DNA of 64,000 nucleotides from Jannaschia sp. M317 (GTDB lineage: Bacteria; Pseudomonadota; Alphaproteobacteria; Rhodobacterales; Rhodobacteraceae), in NCBI RefSeq assembly GCF_025141175.1, contig NZ_CP081155.1, forward strand, positions 1,331,001 to 1,395,000. The letters are read 5' to 3'. The notes below the pieces were generated by a model that saw only the letters and a program-made list of their open reading frames with translations, did not search any database and was not told where the DNA came from. Made by a program: the position numbers and the translations under genes. Below, in pieces: positions 24,908 through 32,913 of this stretch. The first letter of the stretch is position 1. Each line of letters begins with the position of its first letter.

Positions 24908-25356
24908 TGGGCGGCCTCCTCGGGGATGGCGAAGCCGGGGATGACGCCGAAATCGTCATGGGTCTGGTTTATGATGTCCAAATCGGCGGTGATCGTCTCG
25001 ACGATCAGGTAATTCAGACCGTCGCGGGTGTAATGCAACCCGTCCGCCTCGATCGTATGCGAGGCGATGTGCAGGTTGGTGTCGCCGCCCGCGTTGTCGG
25101 CGTCGCCCTCCATCTTCAGGACCATGTAGACCGTCCCGTCAGGTGCCAGCAGGCCGACCGGGATGCCGCCCGCCGAACACCACAGCGCGCAGGTGTGATG
25201 CGCGGACCCCACGACCGCATCGGTCGGTCCCATGACGCCCGAGAAATAGCACCAGGTGTCGATGACCTCTCCGGTGATCTGAATGCGTTCCCCCGAGGCG
25301 GCGAAGGCGGGCGGCGCCATGAGAAGGGCGGTAAGGACGAGGGGCAGCGGGCGCAT
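24904..25356 (-). CDS. uncharacterised periplasmic protein with WCY and HHTCALWC motifs
   Basis: 150 residues. A signal peptide (LPLVLTALLMAPPAFA) leads into a mature domain with the compact motif set EVIDTWCYFSGVMG and GSAHHTCALWCSAGG, i.e. three cysteines and two histidines suited to a metal or haem site. It is first in the three-gene unit; GGAGG precedes the ATG at 25356. I do not recognise a characterised family. The 4-nt overlap with the next gene and the SCO protein downstream hint at copper or cytochrome oxidase biogenesis. Confidence 0.72.
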   Translation of the reverse strand: MRPLPLVLTALLMAPPAFAASGERIQITGEVIDTWCYFSGVMGPTDAVVGSAHHTCALWCSAGGIPVGLLAPDGTVYMVLKMEGDADNAGGDTNLHIASHTIEADGLHYTRDGLNYLIVETITADLDIINQTHDDFGVIPGFAIPEEAAQ

Positions 25357-25456
25357 GGGGCCTCCGATCTGGCTGTGCTGCGACGAAGTTGACGCAGGGG
25401 CGGACCCGGCTGGCAAATCACAATTTCGAATTGAGGGCACCGCCGACCGCGGGCGG

Positions 25457-25502
25457 GATCAATTTCTTCGAAGAAATTGATCAAATCCTTTGAAGGATTT
25501 GA
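25457..25502 (-). repeat. bipartite palindrome, copy C
   Basis: Read on the minus strand it starts 5 nt after the stop of the IMPACT-family gene: first TCAAATCCTT/AAGGATTTGA (25481-25502, 2-nt centre), then a perfect 26-bp palindrome centred on TTCGAA (25457-25482). It shares its first hairpin arms with copy D at 52023-52067. Confidence 0.8.
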
Positions 25503-25507
25503 CGCGG

Positions 25508-25855
25508 TCACATCGCGTCGAGATAGGTCCGCACAGCCGTCTGCACATGGCGGAACCGGTCGCCGCCCAGGTGCTTGCCGCCATACCAGCGCGTGACGAT
25601 GACGACATGATCCTGAAGGCCCTCCCGTTCCAGCATGCGCAGGATGACCATGCCGGCCCCGGCCTCTCCGTCGTCGTTCTTGATGGGCCCTGTGGCCGTC
25701 AGCAAGCCCCAGGTGTTGTGGGTCGCACGCGCGAATTTCTTGTCGCGGCAGAGCGCCTTGACCACGGCCTTTGCCGTCTCGGCGTCCGCAGCGGGGGCCC
25801 CGGTGACTGCATATTTGCTGCCACGGTCATTGATGTCGAGGGCAAGGGTGCGCAT
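25508..25855 (-). CDS. IMPACT (YigZ N-terminal) family protein
   Basis: 115 residues. The conserved core of the IMPACT/UPF0029 domain is present: ARATHNTWGLL, NDDGEAGAGMVILRMLE and VIVTRWYGGKHLGGDRFRHV. Compared with YigZ (about 200 residues) it lacks the second ferredoxin-like domain, so it is a single-domain form. The biochemical role is not firmly known; eukaryotic IMPACT acts in translation control. The repeat element C directly follows its stop codon. Confidence 0.85.
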   Translation of the reverse strand: MRTLALDINDRGSKYAVTGAPAADAETAKAVVKALCRDKKFARATHNTWGLLTATGPIKNDDGEAGAGMVILRMLEREGLQDHVVIVTRWYGGKHLGGDRFRHVQTAVRTYLDAM

Positions 25856-25991
25856 GCGGCCGGGGTATGTCGGCAGGTGGCCTGCCGGGCAAGGTGTATT
25901 GTGCCTGCTCAGGATCGGAGGGGTGCCACGGGGCCTTTGCCTACCGCCAGTCTCCGAACCGGTCGAAGGGGGCCGATGCAGCGGCGATGGC

Positions 25992-26723
25992 CTACTTGTT
26001 GGTCAGGCCATCGGACACCTTGCTGACAAGCAGATGCAAGAGAAGCGTCATGATCACGAGCGTGAAAAGGGCGGCGAACATCAGATCGGTCTTGGCGCGT
26101 CCGTTGGCCAGCAACATCAGGTAGCCCAATCCCTTTGACGCGCCGACCCATTCCCCGATGACCGCCCCGATGGGCGCATAGACCGCGGCCAGTTTCAGAC
26201 CGGTTCCCAGGGACGGCATCGCGTGGGGAATCCTGATACGCCGCATGATCTGGCGATTGGTGCCCCCCATCGTTCTGGCCATGTCCAGGATCGCAACCGG
26301 CACGCGCGTCAGCCCATCATAGAATGCCGAGGTCACCGGAAAGTAGATGATCAAGACGGCCATCATGACCTTGGATGCGATGCCATAGCCCAGCCAAAGC
26401 GTCAGGATCGGAGCGAGCGCGAACACCGGCACGGCCTGGGTGAAGATGAGAAGGGGCATCACAAGACGGTGCAAACGCGCGGACCGGGCCAGCTGGACCG
26501 CCGTCACCGCGCCCAGAACGGCCCCGATGATCAGGCCCAGAAGGACTTCGGTCGCAGTGACGCGTGCATTTTCGGCAATCAAGACGCGGTTTTCGATCGC
26601 GGCCCGTGCCACCCGCATCGGGGACGGCAGGATGAATGACGGGACACCCGTGACCCAGACGACCCCCTGCCAGATCAAAAGCGCAAAGGCGGCGGCCCCC
26701 AAGGCATAGGTCACCCGCATCAT
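25992..26723 (-). CDS. thiX: ABC transporter permease, thiamine-precursor (ThiX)
   Basis: 243 residues, BPD_transp_1 type with about six helices; the EAA loop reads ARTMGGTNRQIMRRIRIPHAMPSL. It is the membrane subunit of the pyrimidine (HMP precursor) importer, assigned by its place in a riboswitch-controlled thi operon next to thiY and thiZ. MM at the start allows 26723 or 26720; the first overlaps the thiZ stop (ATGA). Last gene of the operon. Confidence 0.9.
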   Translation of the reverse strand: MMRVTYALGAAAFALLIWQGVVWVTGVPSFILPSPMRVARAAIENRVLIAENARVTATEVLLGLIIGAVLGAVTAVQLARSARLHRLVMPLLIFTQAVPVFALAPILTLWLGYGIASKVMMAVLIIYFPVTSAFYDGLTRVPVAILDMARTMGGTNRQIMRRIRIPHAMPSLGTGLKLAAVYAPIGAVIGEWVGASKGLGYLMLLANGRAKTDLMFAALFTLVIMTLLLHLLVSKVSDGLTNK

Positions 26724-27445
26724 GGCGATGCCCGCAGATGCGCAAGCAAAGCCGCCTGACAGGCGATTGTTGCGGGGGCAAACTGGTCGCGGACGGGCGG
26801 GTCCTGCGGGGGCTGCCAAACCTGCGCGTCGGTCGGGGTCAGCACGATGATCTGATGGCCAAGGCGCACCGCCTCTGCGGGGTCATGGGTGACCAGAACG
26901 ACGGTCTTGTCGACCAGGACTTCGGCGGCGAGGTCTTGCATGTCGGCCCGTGTGCTCGCGTCGAGCGCCGAGAAGGGCTCGTCCAGCAGGGCGATGCAGC
27001 GATCCTCCATCAGGGTCCGCGCCAGGGCCGTGCGTTGCCGCATGCCCCCCGACAGGGTGTGCGGCCGTTGCTCGGCGCGATCCGACAGGCCGACCCGGTT
27101 CAGAAGATGCCTCGCCCGGTCCATATCCGGCTGTTGTCCGCGCAATCGGGCCCCCAGTACCGTGTTTTCCAGAACGCTGAGCCAGGGCAACAACAGATCG
27201 GATTGCGCCATGACGCTGACGCGTCCTGCAATCCGGGCCCCGTCGGACGCGATGATCTGCCCGTCAAACTGGCCCGGTCCATCCAGATCGGCGATCACGC
27301 GCAGGAGCGTCGATTTACCTACACCGGACCGTCCCAGAATGCAGGTCCACTGCCCCGCGGGCAGGGTCACATCGACGGGCCCGAACAGGGGACGCCCGGC
27401 AATGGACTGCGTGCCGCGCAGGCGAAGGGACGGGGCCATTGTCAC
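26720..27445 (-). CDS. thiZ: ABC transporter ATPase, thiamine-precursor (ThiZ)
   Basis: 241 residues in the NitT/TauT-class of ATPases: Walker A GRSGVGKST, signature LSGGMRQRTALARTL, Walker B CIALLDEPFSALDA and switch His in VLVTHDPAEAV. The GTG at 27445 overlaps the tenA stop (GTGA); ATG 27439 is an alternative. It energises uptake of the HMP precursor by ThiX with ThiY. Confidence 0.91.
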   Translation of the reverse strand: MTMAPSLRLRGTQSIAGRPLFGPVDVTLPAGQWTCILGRSGVGKSTLLRVIADLDGPGQFDGQIIASDGARIAGRVSVMAQSDLLLPWLSVLENTVLGARLRGQQPDMDRARHLLNRVGLSDRAEQRPHTLSGGMRQRTALARTLMEDRCIALLDEPFSALDASTRADMQDLAAEVLVDKTVVLVTHDPAEAVRLGHQIIVLTPTDAQVWQPPQDPPVRDQFAPATIACQAALLAHLRASP

Positions 27446-28128
27446 GCGCCGCGCAATCCCATCTCCCAGAAGGCGACCTCCAGCCGGGTGGCCATGTCGA
27501 AACGCGCCTGCAGCCGGGGCCAGCGTGCGGATGTCGTCGGGGCATCGCCCAGACGGTGGGTCACGGCCCGGTCGAGCATTTGCCCCACGGTGACCATCGC
27601 GCCCTGATAGCCGTCATCGCAATAGGTGTTGATCCAGTCGCGATAGGGCGTGTCCGGGGCGGCGGTCGCGGCCAGTCGTGTGCCGATTTCACCATATCCG
27701 AAACAACATGGTGCCAGGGCCGCCATCAGATCCAGGAAATCTCCGTGCAGGCCGGCATCCATCACATAGCGGGTGTAGGCGATGTTCTCGAACGCCTCGG
27801 TCGCGGCGAAAAGCGTGGCCTCGTCGATGCCGGCCGCGGCGCAGGTCTGAACGTGCAAGGCCATCTCGTGATTGACGAGCGCGTCGACGGTGCCCGCACA
27901 GACCTTCATTTCGTCCAACGTGTCGGCCTTGACCACGGCCAACGACCAGGCCCGCGCAAAATGCACAAGAAACACGTAGTCTTGCACGAGGTAGTGCAGG
28001 AACGATGCGCGCGGCAAAGACCCATCGCGCAGGCCTTCGACAAAGGCGTGATGCGTATAGTCCTGCCACGCACCGCCACAGGCGGCACGCCACCGCGCAA
28101 AGGTGTGCCCATAGACCGACGCGGTCAT
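27442..28128 (-). CDS. tenA: thiaminase II / aminopyrimidine hydrolase TenA
   Basis: 228 residues. The active-site residues of the TenA_C class are visible: Asp in LVQDYVF, Tyr in YTRYV, the nucleophilic Cys in LAPCCFGYGEIG and the Glu in VAFWEMG. TenA hydrolyses aminomethyl-HMP, salvaging pyrimidine from degraded thiamine; that fits the adjacent importer for such precursors. Start ATG 28128 overlaps the thiY stop. Confidence 0.94.
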   Translation of the reverse strand: MTASVYGHTFARWRAACGGAWQDYTHHAFVEGLRDGSLPRASFLHYLVQDYVFLVHFARAWSLAVVKADTLDEMKVCAGTVDALVNHEMALHVQTCAAAGIDEATLFAATEAFENIAYTRYVMDAGLHGDFLDLMAALAPCCFGYGEIGTRLAATAAPDTPYRDWINTYCDDGYQGAMVTVGQMLDRAVTHRLGDAPTTSARWPRLQARFDMATRLEVAFWEMGLRGA

Positions 28129-29063
28129 TGCGCGGTCACGTCAATGGCGATGTCGCGGACGGAATTGATCGACGGGATCAGGCCCGCGTCATGCAAGAAC
28201 GCCTCGAATGCGGCATAGCGGCCCGCATCCATCGCCGTCGGACGCAGGGCAAAGCGGGACAAGGTGTCGACCCACGCGCGCCTGTTCAACTCATCGTTCA
28301 GTTCGGGCGCGGTTCCGGCAAAAATCTCCCAGCTCTCAACCGGGTGATTGACGATGTATTGGGTCGCCTTTTCCGTCGCGGCAAGGAACCGCCGGATCAT
28401 GTCGGGATCCATCGTGGTCTTGTTTGCCACATAGATCAGCTCGTCATAGGGCGGCAGGCCTTCTTCTTCGACGTAGAAACAGCGGCCTGGAGCGCCTTCG
28501 ATATCCATCTGGTTCAATTCAAAATTTCGGAATGCCCCGATCACGGCATCGACCTGACCCGACATCAACGCGGGCGACATCGACCAGTTCACGTTGATCA
28601 GCTCCACATCTTCGAGCGTCAGGCCATGCGTGCTCAGGACGTGACCCAGCACCGCTTCCTCCACGCCACCGACCGAAAAGCCGACCTTGCGCCCCTTGAG
28701 GTCGGCAGGCGTTTCGATCGGACCATCCGCCAGCACCAGCAGGCAGCTGAGCGGCGTGGCAACCAACGTACCGACCCGAACCAGGGACAGGCCTTCGTGG
28801 ATCTGCAGGTGCAACTGGGGCTGGTAGGAAACCGCAAGATCCGCCTGACCTGCCGCGACCATTTTCGCCGGGGCCGATGGATCGGCCGGGGCGATGACCT
28901 CTACGGCAAGGTCCTGGTCCGCGAAGTACCCTTTTTCCTGCGCGATGATGATCGGTCCGTGATCCGGGTTCACGAACCAGTCGAGCAGCAAGGTGACTTG
29001 ATCCTGAGCCGCGACCGGCGCGGCGCACAACGACAGAACCAGTGCATGGATGATGGATTTCAT
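28125..29063 (-). CDS. thiY: ABC transporter substrate-binding protein ThiY (NMT1/THI5-like)
   Basis: 312 residues. A signal peptide (IIHALVLSLCAAPVAA) precedes an NMT1/THI5-like periplasmic binding domain: VTLLLDWFVNPDHGPIIIAQ, DLAVSYQPQLHLQI, GRKVGFSVGG. The equivalent protein of Bacillus binds formylaminopyrimidine. I used the ATG at 29063; the frame runs on to 29321 without a signal sequence at that start. It is five nt after thiD. Confidence 0.92.
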   Translation of the reverse strand: MKSIIHALVLSLCAAPVAAQDQVTLLLDWFVNPDHGPIIIAQEKGYFADQDLAVEVIAPADPSAPAKMVAAGQADLAVSYQPQLHLQIHEGLSLVRVGTLVATPLSCLLVLADGPIETPADLKGRKVGFSVGGVEEAVLGHVLSTHGLTLEDVELINVNWSMSPALMSGQVDAVIGAFRNFELNQMDIEGAPGRCFYVEEEGLPPYDELIYVANKTTMDPDMIRRFLAATEKATQYIVNHPVESWEIFAGTAPELNDELNRRAWVDTLSRFALRPTAMDAGRYAAFEAFLHDAGLIPSINSVRDIAIDVTAQ

Positions 29064-29068
29064 GGGTC

Positions 29069-29878
29069 TCAACCTCGTGTGGAATAGTGCGCGGCGAAAT
29101 GATGGGTCGGGCCGTGGCCCGTGCCCACAGACAGGTCCCCTGCCTGCGCGATGGCCCGCGCGACATAGGATTTGGCCGCCGCCGTGGCCGCCTCGGGTCC
29201 GAGTCCCTTGGCCAATTGCGCCGCCAATGCCGACGACAGGGTGCATCCCGTGCCATGGGTGTTTTGCGTTTGGGTGCGCCCGGCCTCGTACCAGGTCACG
29301 GTGTCGGTCGTGACAAGGCAATCGGGGCTTTCGGGACCGTCAAGATGGCCACCCTTCATCAGCACCGTTTCGACGCCAAGCGCGCAGAGCGCGCGCCCCT
29401 GACCGACCATGTCGTCGCGCGTCTCAGCGATGTCGCAGCCCAGCAGATGCGCCGCCTCGGGCAAATTGGGCGTCATCAGGGTCGCCATGGGCAGCAGGAC
29501 GTCGCGCAGGACCTGCACCGCATCGGGCTGCAGCAAGGCCGCCCCGCCTTTGGCAATCATCACCGGATCAAGGACGATGGGGATGGTCGCGTGCGGTTCA
29601 AGCGCCTGCGCAACGGCGACGGCGATGTCCGCGTTCGCTATCATCCCGATCTTGATCGCATCGACGCGGATATCCGCAAAGATGGCCGCGATCTGATCTT
29701 TCACAAACTCCGGCGGGACAAGGTGAATGCCTGTCACACCTTGGGTGTTCTGCGCTGTCAGGGCCGTGAGCGCGGCCATGGCAAAGGCACCATTCGCGGA
29801 AATCGCCTTGATGTCGGCCTGGATGCCGGCCCCGCCAGACGGGTCAGACCCCGCGATGCTCAGAACGTTCGGGATCAT
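29069..29878 (-). CDS. thiD: hydroxymethylpyrimidine/phosphomethylpyrimidine kinase
   Basis: 269 residues of the ribokinase-like fold: VLSIAGSDPSGGAGIQADIK at the N-terminus, IVLDPVMIAKGG in the middle and the anion hole and catalytic Asp-like segment NTHGTGCTLSSALAA. It phosphorylates HMP twice to HMP-PP, the substrate of ThiE. Overlaps thiE by four nt. Confidence 0.95.
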   Translation of the reverse strand: MIPNVLSIAGSDPSGGAGIQADIKAISANGAFAMAALTALTAQNTQGVTGIHLVPPEFVKDQIAAIFADIRVDAIKIGMIANADIAVAVAQALEPHATIPIVLDPVMIAKGGAALLQPDAVQVLRDVLLPMATLMTPNLPEAAHLLGCDIAETRDDMVGQGRALCALGVETVLMKGGHLDGPESPDCLVTTDTVTWYEAGRTQTQNTHGTGCTLSSALAAQLAKGLGPEAATAAAKSYVARAIAQAGDLSVGTGHGPTHHFAAHYSTRG

Positions 29879-30516
29879 CGGGACTGTCCTGCTGCAAAGC
29901 CATCAAATGCGCGCGCGGCCGCTTCGGGATCAGGCTGACCACAGATCGCGGACACGACGGCCATGCCATCCGCGCCGCTACCAAGCACAGCCTTGATATG
30001 ATTTGCCTTCAGCCCGCCAATCGCGACGGACGGCAAGGAAGACAGGGCCACAAGCTGTGCCAACCCGTCAAACCCCACCGGCTGCGCGTGGTCGGCTTTC
30101 GTCGCAGTCCCGAAAACGGGTCCCAGCCCAAGATAGTCGACAACCGCCGGGTCAGCATCGCGCACGGTCTGAGCCGTCTCACAGGACAGCCCGAGGATCT
30201 TGTCCGCGCCCAGCATGGCCCGGGCCTTGGCGGGTGAAATGTCGCCTTGGCCGATATGGGCCCCGTCGGCCTTTGCCGCCACGGCAGCGGTCACATCGTC
30301 GTTGATGATCAGCGGAACGTCCGTGCCGCGCAGCGCCGTCCTGAGCGCGATGGCGCATTCAATGCGCTGCGCGGTGGTTGCGTGCTTGTCGCGCAGCTGA
30401 ACCATCGTCACGCCGCCGGCCACCGCACGGCGTACGGTGGCCACGACGCCGGCCTGTTGGCAAAGCTCGGGATCGGTCACCAGATACAGCCGCAATCGGG
30501 TTCTGAGCGCTGTCAC
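29875..30516 (-). CDS. thiE: thiamine-phosphate synthase
   Basis: 213 residues, TIM-barrel. Landmarks: MVQLRDKHA (pyrophosphate-binding), GAHIGQGD, YLGLGPVFGTATKAD and SVAIGGLKA. It joins HMP-PP and thiazole phosphate to thiamine phosphate. The start is a GTG (30514-30516) sharing one base with the thiM stop. Confidence 0.95.
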   Translation of the reverse strand: MTALRTRLRLYLVTDPELCQQAGVVATVRRAVAGGVTMVQLRDKHATTAQRIECAIALRTALRGTDVPLIINDDVTAAVAAKADGAHIGQGDISPAKARAMLGADKILGLSCETAQTVRDADPAVVDYLGLGPVFGTATKADHAQPVGFDGLAQLVALSSLPSVAIGGLKANHIKAVLGSGADGMAVVSAICGQPDPEAAARAFDGFAAGQSR

Positions 30517-31289
30517 TATCCGATGGCCCCGGCCAGATCGCCAGGCTGAGCCGCGGAAAGCGCGTCGAGGAAATGCATCTGAAAGCTGCCCGGCCCCTGG
30601 GCCAGTTTCGCGGCGGCGGTCCCTGCGATCTTGAAATGGGCCATCGCGGCGAGGGCTGCGTCAAATGCGGGGCCTGTCGCGGCATAGGCCCCCATCAGGG
30701 CCGTCTGGGAACACCCCAGGGCCGTGACCTGTGGCATCAGGTCAGAGCCGCCGGAGACATGCGCCTCCTGCTTGCCGTCGGTCAGGTAATCAACCGGGCC
30801 ACTGATGGCCACGACCGTGCCGAACTGATCCGCAAGCGCCTTTGCGGCCCCCCAAGCGGCTTCGACGCTGTCGCCGCTATCTGCCCCTTTTCCGGTCCCC
30901 GCTTCGCCTGCCAGGGCCAGGATCTCGGATGCGTTTCCGCGCACGATGGTCGGACGTTGCGCCAGCAAGCTTTGGGCCGCGCACTTGCGGTAATCCGTGA
31001 TGAAATGTGCAACGGGATCGAACACCCAGGGGATGTCGTTGGCCGCCGCGCTGGATGCCGCCGCCGTCATGCTTTGCAGCCAGCTTCCGGAGAGCGTGCC
31101 GATGTTGATCGTCAGGCCACCACAGATGGGCGTGAACTGCGCCACTTCTTCGGGGGCATGCACCATCGCGGGCGACGCACCTGCCGCCAGCACGACGTTG
31201 GCCGCGATATTCATCGCCACGTAGTTGGTGATGCAATGCACCAAGGGTTTCTGGTCGCGCAGGGCGGTCAGCATAACGTCGGGGGTCAT
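30516..31289 (-). CDS. thiM: hydroxyethylthiazole kinase
   Basis: 257 residues. PLVHCITNYVAMNIAANVVLAAGASP is the classical ThiM N-terminus and NASEILALAGEAG binds ATP. It phosphorylates salvaged hydroxyethylthiazole. I used the ATG at 31289 just downstream of a hairpin and the TPP riboswitch; an upstream in-frame ATG at 31340 would start inside the leader. First gene of the operon, so thiamine represses all seven genes. Confidence 0.94.
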   Translation of the reverse strand: MTPDVMLTALRDQKPLVHCITNYVAMNIAANVVLAAGASPAMVHAPEEVAQFTPICGGLTINIGTLSGSWLQSMTAAASSAAANDIPWVFDPVAHFITDYRKCAAQSLLAQRPTIVRGNASEILALAGEAGTGKGADSGDSVEAAWGAAKALADQFGTVVAISGPVDYLTDGKQEAHVSGGSDLMPQVTALGCSQTALMGAYAATGPAFDAALAAMAHFKIAGTAAAKLAQGPGSFQMHFLDALSAAQPGDLAGAIG

Positions 31290-31295
31290 GGGTGG

Positions 31296-31322
31296 GCCTC
31301 TTTTTGCGAACGAAAAAGAGGC
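31296..31322 (-). promoter_or_regulatory. hairpin masking the thiM ribosome-binding site
   Basis: A perfect 10-bp stem (31296-31305 with 31313-31322, 7-nt loop). On the minus strand the 3' arm ends AAAAAGAGGC, which holds the AGAGG Shine-Dalgarno sequence seven bases before the thiM ATG. It is the likely expression platform of the TPP riboswitch, acting on translation. Confidence 0.65.
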
Positions 31323-31349
31323 ATGAATTCTGCAGTGCAAAAGACCATA

Positions 31350-31425
31350 AGACCTCCCTCCGCCAGCATTATCTGGTTCAGGTTCAAAGGGTACGTCTCA
31401 GCTTTTCAGCGCCCCTGGTACGCAG
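31350..31425 (-). promoter_or_regulatory. TPP riboswitch (THI box)
   Basis: On the minus strand the conserved aptamer elements occur in order: CAGGGGCGCTGAAAAGCTGA, GACGTACCCTTTGAACCTGA and CCAGATAATGCTGGCGGAGG. These are the P1/P2 region, the pyrimidine-sensing CTGAGA part and the pyrophosphate-sensing arm. It lies 60-135 nt upstream of thiM and is followed by a hairpin covering the start region, so TPP should shut off the whole thi operon. Confidence 0.95.
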
Positions 31426-31514
31426 ATGGCTAGTCGTTCCTGGACGGGGCGTCAAACGGATTTGAGATCCGCGACGACAGAGGCAAGTGTCTGTCTGGCC
31501 GCAACGCGGTGCCG

Positions 31515-32783
31515 TCAGCCCAGCAATCGCTGCATCGCCAGCCCCATCACCTGGCCGCTGTCGACCATGTCCTGCACGCCGATCCATTCGTCGGGCTGAT
31601 GCGCCAGATCCAGCACGCCGGGGCCGTAGGCGATGCAGTTCTTCAGCCGCCCGATCCGGTCGATGTGTTTCTGGTCGTAGGTGCCCGGCGACACGACGTA
31701 ATCGGCGGATTTGCCCAGAACCTGCTGCACTGCGTCCTGCACCACCTGCACGACGGGGGCGTCTTCGGGGGTCATGGTGGGCATGACCTCGAACAGGTCG
31801 CGGATTTCATAGCGAAAGTCGGGGCGGCGCGCGCGGACGCGTTCCATCATCGCGGTGACTTCGGCTTTTACCTCGGCGATGTCCTCTTCCATCAGAAACC
31901 GCCGGTCGATGGTCAGGGTACAGCGGTCCGGCACGCAGGCGGACGGCAGGCCGGTATAATCGGCGTCCTGCACGGGTTCGCCGCCGTGGATCGCGTTCAG
32001 GTTCAAGGTGGACTGCCGCGCGCCTTCGGGGACGACGGGCATCGCGGTGCGTTTCCCCGCAAGCAGGGGGAACAACGTCGCCTCCATCTCGTCCAGAACG
32101 GCCCCCATGTGGCGCACGGCGCAATCGCCCAGAAACGGCATGGAGCCGTGGGCGATACGGCCCTTTGTTTCGATCTCGGCCCACCAGACGCCGCGGTGGC
32201 CCAGGCAGATACGGTCCTTGTTCAGGGGCTCGGGGATGATGACGTGCTGCACCCGGTCGGGGTCGAAGAACCCGCGTTCCGCCAGATAGGCAACGCCGCC
32301 GTAGCCGCCCGATTCCTCGTCCGCCGTGGCGCTGATTTCGATGGCCCCGCTGAAATCGGGGTGGATGTCGGCAAAGGCCTCGGCCGCGATGACAGAGGTC
32401 GCCAGCCCGCCCTTCATGTCGCAAGCCCCGCGCCCGTAGATGCGCCCGTCCGCCAGTTCTGCGCCGAACGGATCGCGGGTCCAGCCGTCGCCGACCGCCA
32501 CGACATCGTGGTGGCTGTTGAAATGCAGCGTCTCGCCGGGGCGGGGGCCTTCCAGTCGGCAGATGACGTTCCAGCGAGGGTATTTGTCGGAATCGCCCAA
32601 GGCCCCTTCGGCGCGCACCATCTGAACCTGCCAGCCCCGTGCCTGCATCCGCGCGCCCAGCAGGGCGCAGATGTCGTGGTAGTGCAGGCCCGGCGGGTTC
32701 AGCGTGGGAATGCGGATCAGGTCCTGGGTCAGCGCCACCAAGTCGTCGCGGCGCGTCTCGATTTCGGTCAGCAATCTGTCCAT
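31515..32783 (-). CDS. M20 family deacetylase (ArgE/DapE type)
   Basis: 422 residues. Metal ligands appear in LHFNSHHDVVAVGDGW, YGRGACDMKGG and TADEESGGYGG, with the catalytic Glu in the last. The dimerisation (lid) domain runs from about residue 190 to 310. The family includes acetylornithine deacetylase and succinyl-DAP desuccinylase; specificity cannot be told and no arg or dap gene is adjacent. I used the ATG at 32783 with GGGGGAA upstream. Divergent from the coiled-coil gene cluster. Confidence 0.9.
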   Translation of the reverse strand: MDRLLTEIETRRDDLVALTQDLIRIPTLNPPGLHYHDICALLGARMQARGWQVQMVRAEGALGDSDKYPRWNVICRLEGPRPGETLHFNSHHDVVAVGDGWTRDPFGAELADGRIYGRGACDMKGGLATSVIAAEAFADIHPDFSGAIEISATADEESGGYGGVAYLAERGFFDPDRVQHVIIPEPLNKDRICLGHRGVWWAEIETKGRIAHGSMPFLGDCAVRHMGAVLDEMEATLFPLLAGKRTAMPVVPEGARQSTLNLNAIHGGEPVQDADYTGLPSACVPDRCTLTIDRRFLMEEDIAEVKAEVTAMMERVRARRPDFRYEIRDLFEVMPTMTPEDAPVVQVVQDAVQQVLGKSADYVVSPGTYDQKHIDRIGRLKNCIAYGPGVLDLAHQPDEWIGVQDMVDSGQVMGLAMQRLLG

Positions 32784-32913
32784 CGTTCCCCCTGTTTGCA
32801 CGTGTCACCTGTGCCACGGACCGCATTATCCCCTTGGCGGAGCGGCTGCAAAACGCGACAGTGATCCCCATGTGGTAGGAAGACAAAGATATTCTCAAGA
32901 CGGGAGGCACCGC

